In this document: positions 6,705-7,664 of the stretch, one piece after another
How positions within the stretch are numbered: the first letter of the stretch is position 1
How the letters are laid out: each line of letters opens with the position of its first letter
From: an uncultured Lachnospiraceae bacterium
GTDB taxonomy: Bacteria; Bacillota_A; Clostridia; Lachnospirales; Lachnospiraceae
DNA length: 7,664 nt
Assembly: GCA_946613735.1 (NCBI GenBank)
Contig: CAMOFS010000060.1
Span: forward strand, 1 to 7,664
Reading direction: 5' to 3'
Made by a program: the position numbers and the translations under genes
The notes under the pieces: model-generated
Told to the model about the DNA's origin: nothing
The model's database searches: none
Seen by the model: only the letters and a program-made list of their open reading frames with translations

Positions 6705-7310
6705 ATGTACGCATATATTTCAGGAACTATTGATTATATTACCGAGAATGCCGTGGTAGTGGACAATCATGGCATCGGATACGAGATATCCATGTCGGGC
6801 AGAGACCTTTGTGTGCTGCACAAGGGTGATGAGGCAAAGATATATACCCACTACCAGGTTAGTGAGAACAACATCGGTCTCTACGGCTTTTTATCCCGTG
6901 ACTGTAAGCGTGTATTTGAGCTGTTACTCTCTGTAAACGGTGTAGGGCCCAAGGGAGCACTGGCAGTGCTGTCTGTACTGTCCGTGGAGGATCTGACCTA
7001 TGCGGTTTTGGGAGACAACGAAAAGGCCATTACCGCAGCGCCGGGCATAGGCCCCAAGGCTGCAAAAAAGATAATCTTAGAGCTTAAGGACAAGCTGGAT
7101 CTGAATGATGCAGTATCCGAGACACTTGATCGCGGGTCACAAGCGGCCTCTGTCAACAGCGGTATTAAAAATAACGTTCTCATGGGACTTACGGCTTTGG
7201 GATTTTCGTCATCGGATGCCCTAAGAGCCCTCAATTCCATCGAGATCACTGAGGATATGACGGAAGAGGAGCTCCTTAAGATGGCGCTGTCGGCTTTCAT
7301 GTCATCCTGA
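6705..7310 (+). CDS. ruvA: Holliday junction branch migration protein RuvA
   Basis: 201 residues, the usual length. RuvA tetramers bind four-way junctions and load the RuvB motor in recombinational repair. The N-terminal OB-fold (1-63) has IGYEISMSG and the NNIGLYGFLS end. Two helix-hairpin-helix motifs follow: NGVGPKGALAVLS (about 78-90) and PGIGPKAAKKIILELKDKL (about 113-131). The flexible linker (about 134-155) leads to the RuvB-contacting domain III (about 156-201, including LTALGFSSSDA). The acidic-pin pair, Glu55-Asp56 in E. coli, reads Glu54-Asn55 here. GGGGAG (6693-6698), six bases before ATG 6705, supports the start, which lies one base after the miaB stop. The last codons (ATG TCA TCC TGA) are shared with a repeat element, so the extreme C-terminus (FMSS) may have been set by repeat insertion. 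Confidence 0.97.
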   Translation: MYAYISGTIDYITENAVVVDNHGIGYEISMSGRDLCVLHKGDEAKIYTHYQVSENNIGLYGFLSRDCKRVFELLLSVNGVGPKGALAVLSVLSVEDLTYAVLGDNEKAITAAPGIGPKAAKKIILELKDKLDLNDAVSETLDRGSQAASVNSGIKNNVLMGLTALGFSSSDALRALNSIEITEDMTEEELLKMALSAFMSS

Positions 7311-7312
7311 GC
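7300..7312 (+). repeat. Partial repeat copy overlapping the ruvA stop codon
   Basis: TGTCATCCTGAGC is identical to the first 13 bases of the downstream direct repeats, in the same orientation. The ruvA TGA (7308-7310) lies inside it. The sequence then diverges to CTGGATGCC, and CATCC (7302-7306) can still pair with a GGATG at 7314-7318 as a small hairpin around the stop codon. A 13-base match this close to the array is unlikely by chance, but the copy is incomplete. Confidence 0.55.
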
Positions 7313-7338
7313 CTGGATGCCAGCGATGGAATATTAAG

Positions 7339-7371
7339 AGATTCTTCGTCACTGCGTTCCTCAGAATGACA
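7339..7371 (-). repeat. Diverged inverted copy of the palindromic repeat
   Basis: Read on the - strand, this 33-base element begins TGTCATTCTGAGGAACG and ends GACGAAGAATCT. It shares the TGTCATYCTGAG head and GAAGRATCT tail of the direct copies, with a different centre. On + the ATTCT at 7341-7345 can pair with AGAAT at 7363-7367. Its head (CTCAGAATGACA, 7360-7371) can also pair with the head of any direct copy at 11 of 12 positions. Confidence 0.75.
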
Positions 7372-7377
7372 CAGGAT

Positions 7378-7399
7378 ACTGTCATCAAAACGAAGGAAC
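7378..7399 (+). repeat. Worn or deleted copy of the palindromic repeat
   Basis: ACTGTCATC (7378-7386) is followed by AAAA and then CGAAGGAAC (7391-7399). These are the head and tail of the direct repeat with the centre lost and one base changed in the tail. It lies just before the intact direct copies. Confidence 0.5.
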
Positions 7400-7405
7400 C
7401 GCGCC

Positions 7406-7507
7406 CACTGTCATCCTGAGCGAAGCGAAGGATCTTTGCCCCACTGTCATCCTGAGCGAAGCGAAGGATCTTTGCCCCACTGTCATCCTGAGCGAAGCGA
7501 AGGATCT
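7406..7507 (+). repeat. Three exact direct copies of a 30-base palindromic repeat, 36-base period
   Basis: Copies at 7406-7435, 7442-7471 and 7478-7507 are identical. Each starts CACTGTCATCCTGAG and ends CGAAGCGAAGGATCT, with an identical 6-base linker TTGCCC between copies. Within each copy ATCCT pairs with AGGAT (7413-7417 with 7429-7433 in the first) around an 11-base GAAGCG-rich loop. From memory, very similar short palindromic repeats are scattered between genes of many unrelated bacteria. Six-base identical linkers rule out CRISPR. They lie inside the ruvA-ruvB transcription unit and may affect mRNA stability or RuvB expression. Confidence 0.9.
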
Positions 7508-7522
7508 ACATAGGAATACATA

Positions 7523-7664
7523 ATGGAACGTAGAGTAATTACAACAGAAGTCACCAGGGAGGAAAAGGAAGCAGAAAACACCCTCCGCCCCAAAAGACTC
7601 CGCGATTACATAGGACAGGAGCCGATCAAGGAATCGCTCCAGGTATATATGGAGGCGGCATCCG
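7523..7664 (+). CDS. ruvB: Holliday junction DNA helicase RuvB, N-terminal part (3' end outside window)
   Basis: The first 47 residues of RuvB, the hexameric AAA+ motor that drives branch migration with RuvA. The start MERRVITTEVTREEKEAEN and the family-typical LRPKRLRDYIGQEPIKESL segment (residues 20-38) identify it with confidence. The window ends before the Walker A motif. AGGA (7512-7515), seven bases before ATG 7523, is a moderate ribosome site. It lies 212 bases after ruvA, far more than the near-contact usual for this pair; the gap is filled by repeats. Confidence 0.95.
   Translation, partial: MERRVITTEVTREEKEAENTLRPKRLRDYIGQEPIKESLQVYMEAAS

Noticed and set aside
7406..7507. CRISPR array
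   Set aside because: Although the 30-base repeats are exact, the linkers are only six bases and identical, and no cas gene is in the window.

Overview
The window looks like a chromosomal segment of an anaerobic Firmicute, most likely a Lachnospiraceae-type clostridium (Butyrivibrio or Roseburia-like). This rests on middling GC content judged by eye, heavy use of AGG/AGA and ATA codons, strong AAGGAGG-type ribosome sites, the clostridial style of the MiaB and RuvAB proteins, and several GGDEF and 7TM signalling proteins together. No search could be run, so the genus is inference. All genes lie on the + strand.

Region 1 (1-5210) is a signalling operon. It begins with the C-terminal part of a diguanylate cyclase whose N-terminus lies before the window. 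Next come a possible 31-residue ORF, a 7TM protein ending in a degenerate GGDEF-like domain, a 7TM protein with no output domain, a soluble acidic protein that may hold two worn GNAT folds, and an 8TM protein with an intact SpoIIE/RsbU-type PP2C phosphatase domain. By eye the three membrane proteins share one 7TM module: an Asp at the same place in the second core helix, an N-x-F-x-G-like motif near the end of the fourth, and the same loop charges. One receptor fold is thus attached to a pseudo-cyclase, to nothing and to a phosphatase, beside an apparently active cyclase. The usual RsbV (STAS) and RsbW (kinase) partners of such phosphatases are not visible here. This is the best candidate for an undescribed system.

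Region 2 (5211-5266) is a short boundary: an intrinsic-terminator-like hairpin whose 3' arm runs straight into an extended -10 promoter element only a few bases before the miaB start codon.

Region 3 (5267-7664) is housekeeping: miaB (tRNA methylthiotransferase), ruvA one base after it, and the start of ruvB, cut by the window end. The 212 bases between ruvA and ruvB, normally close neighbours, hold a cluster of short palindromic repeats: three exact direct copies at a 36-base period, one diverged inverted copy and two partial or worn copies, one of which supplies the ruvA stop codon.
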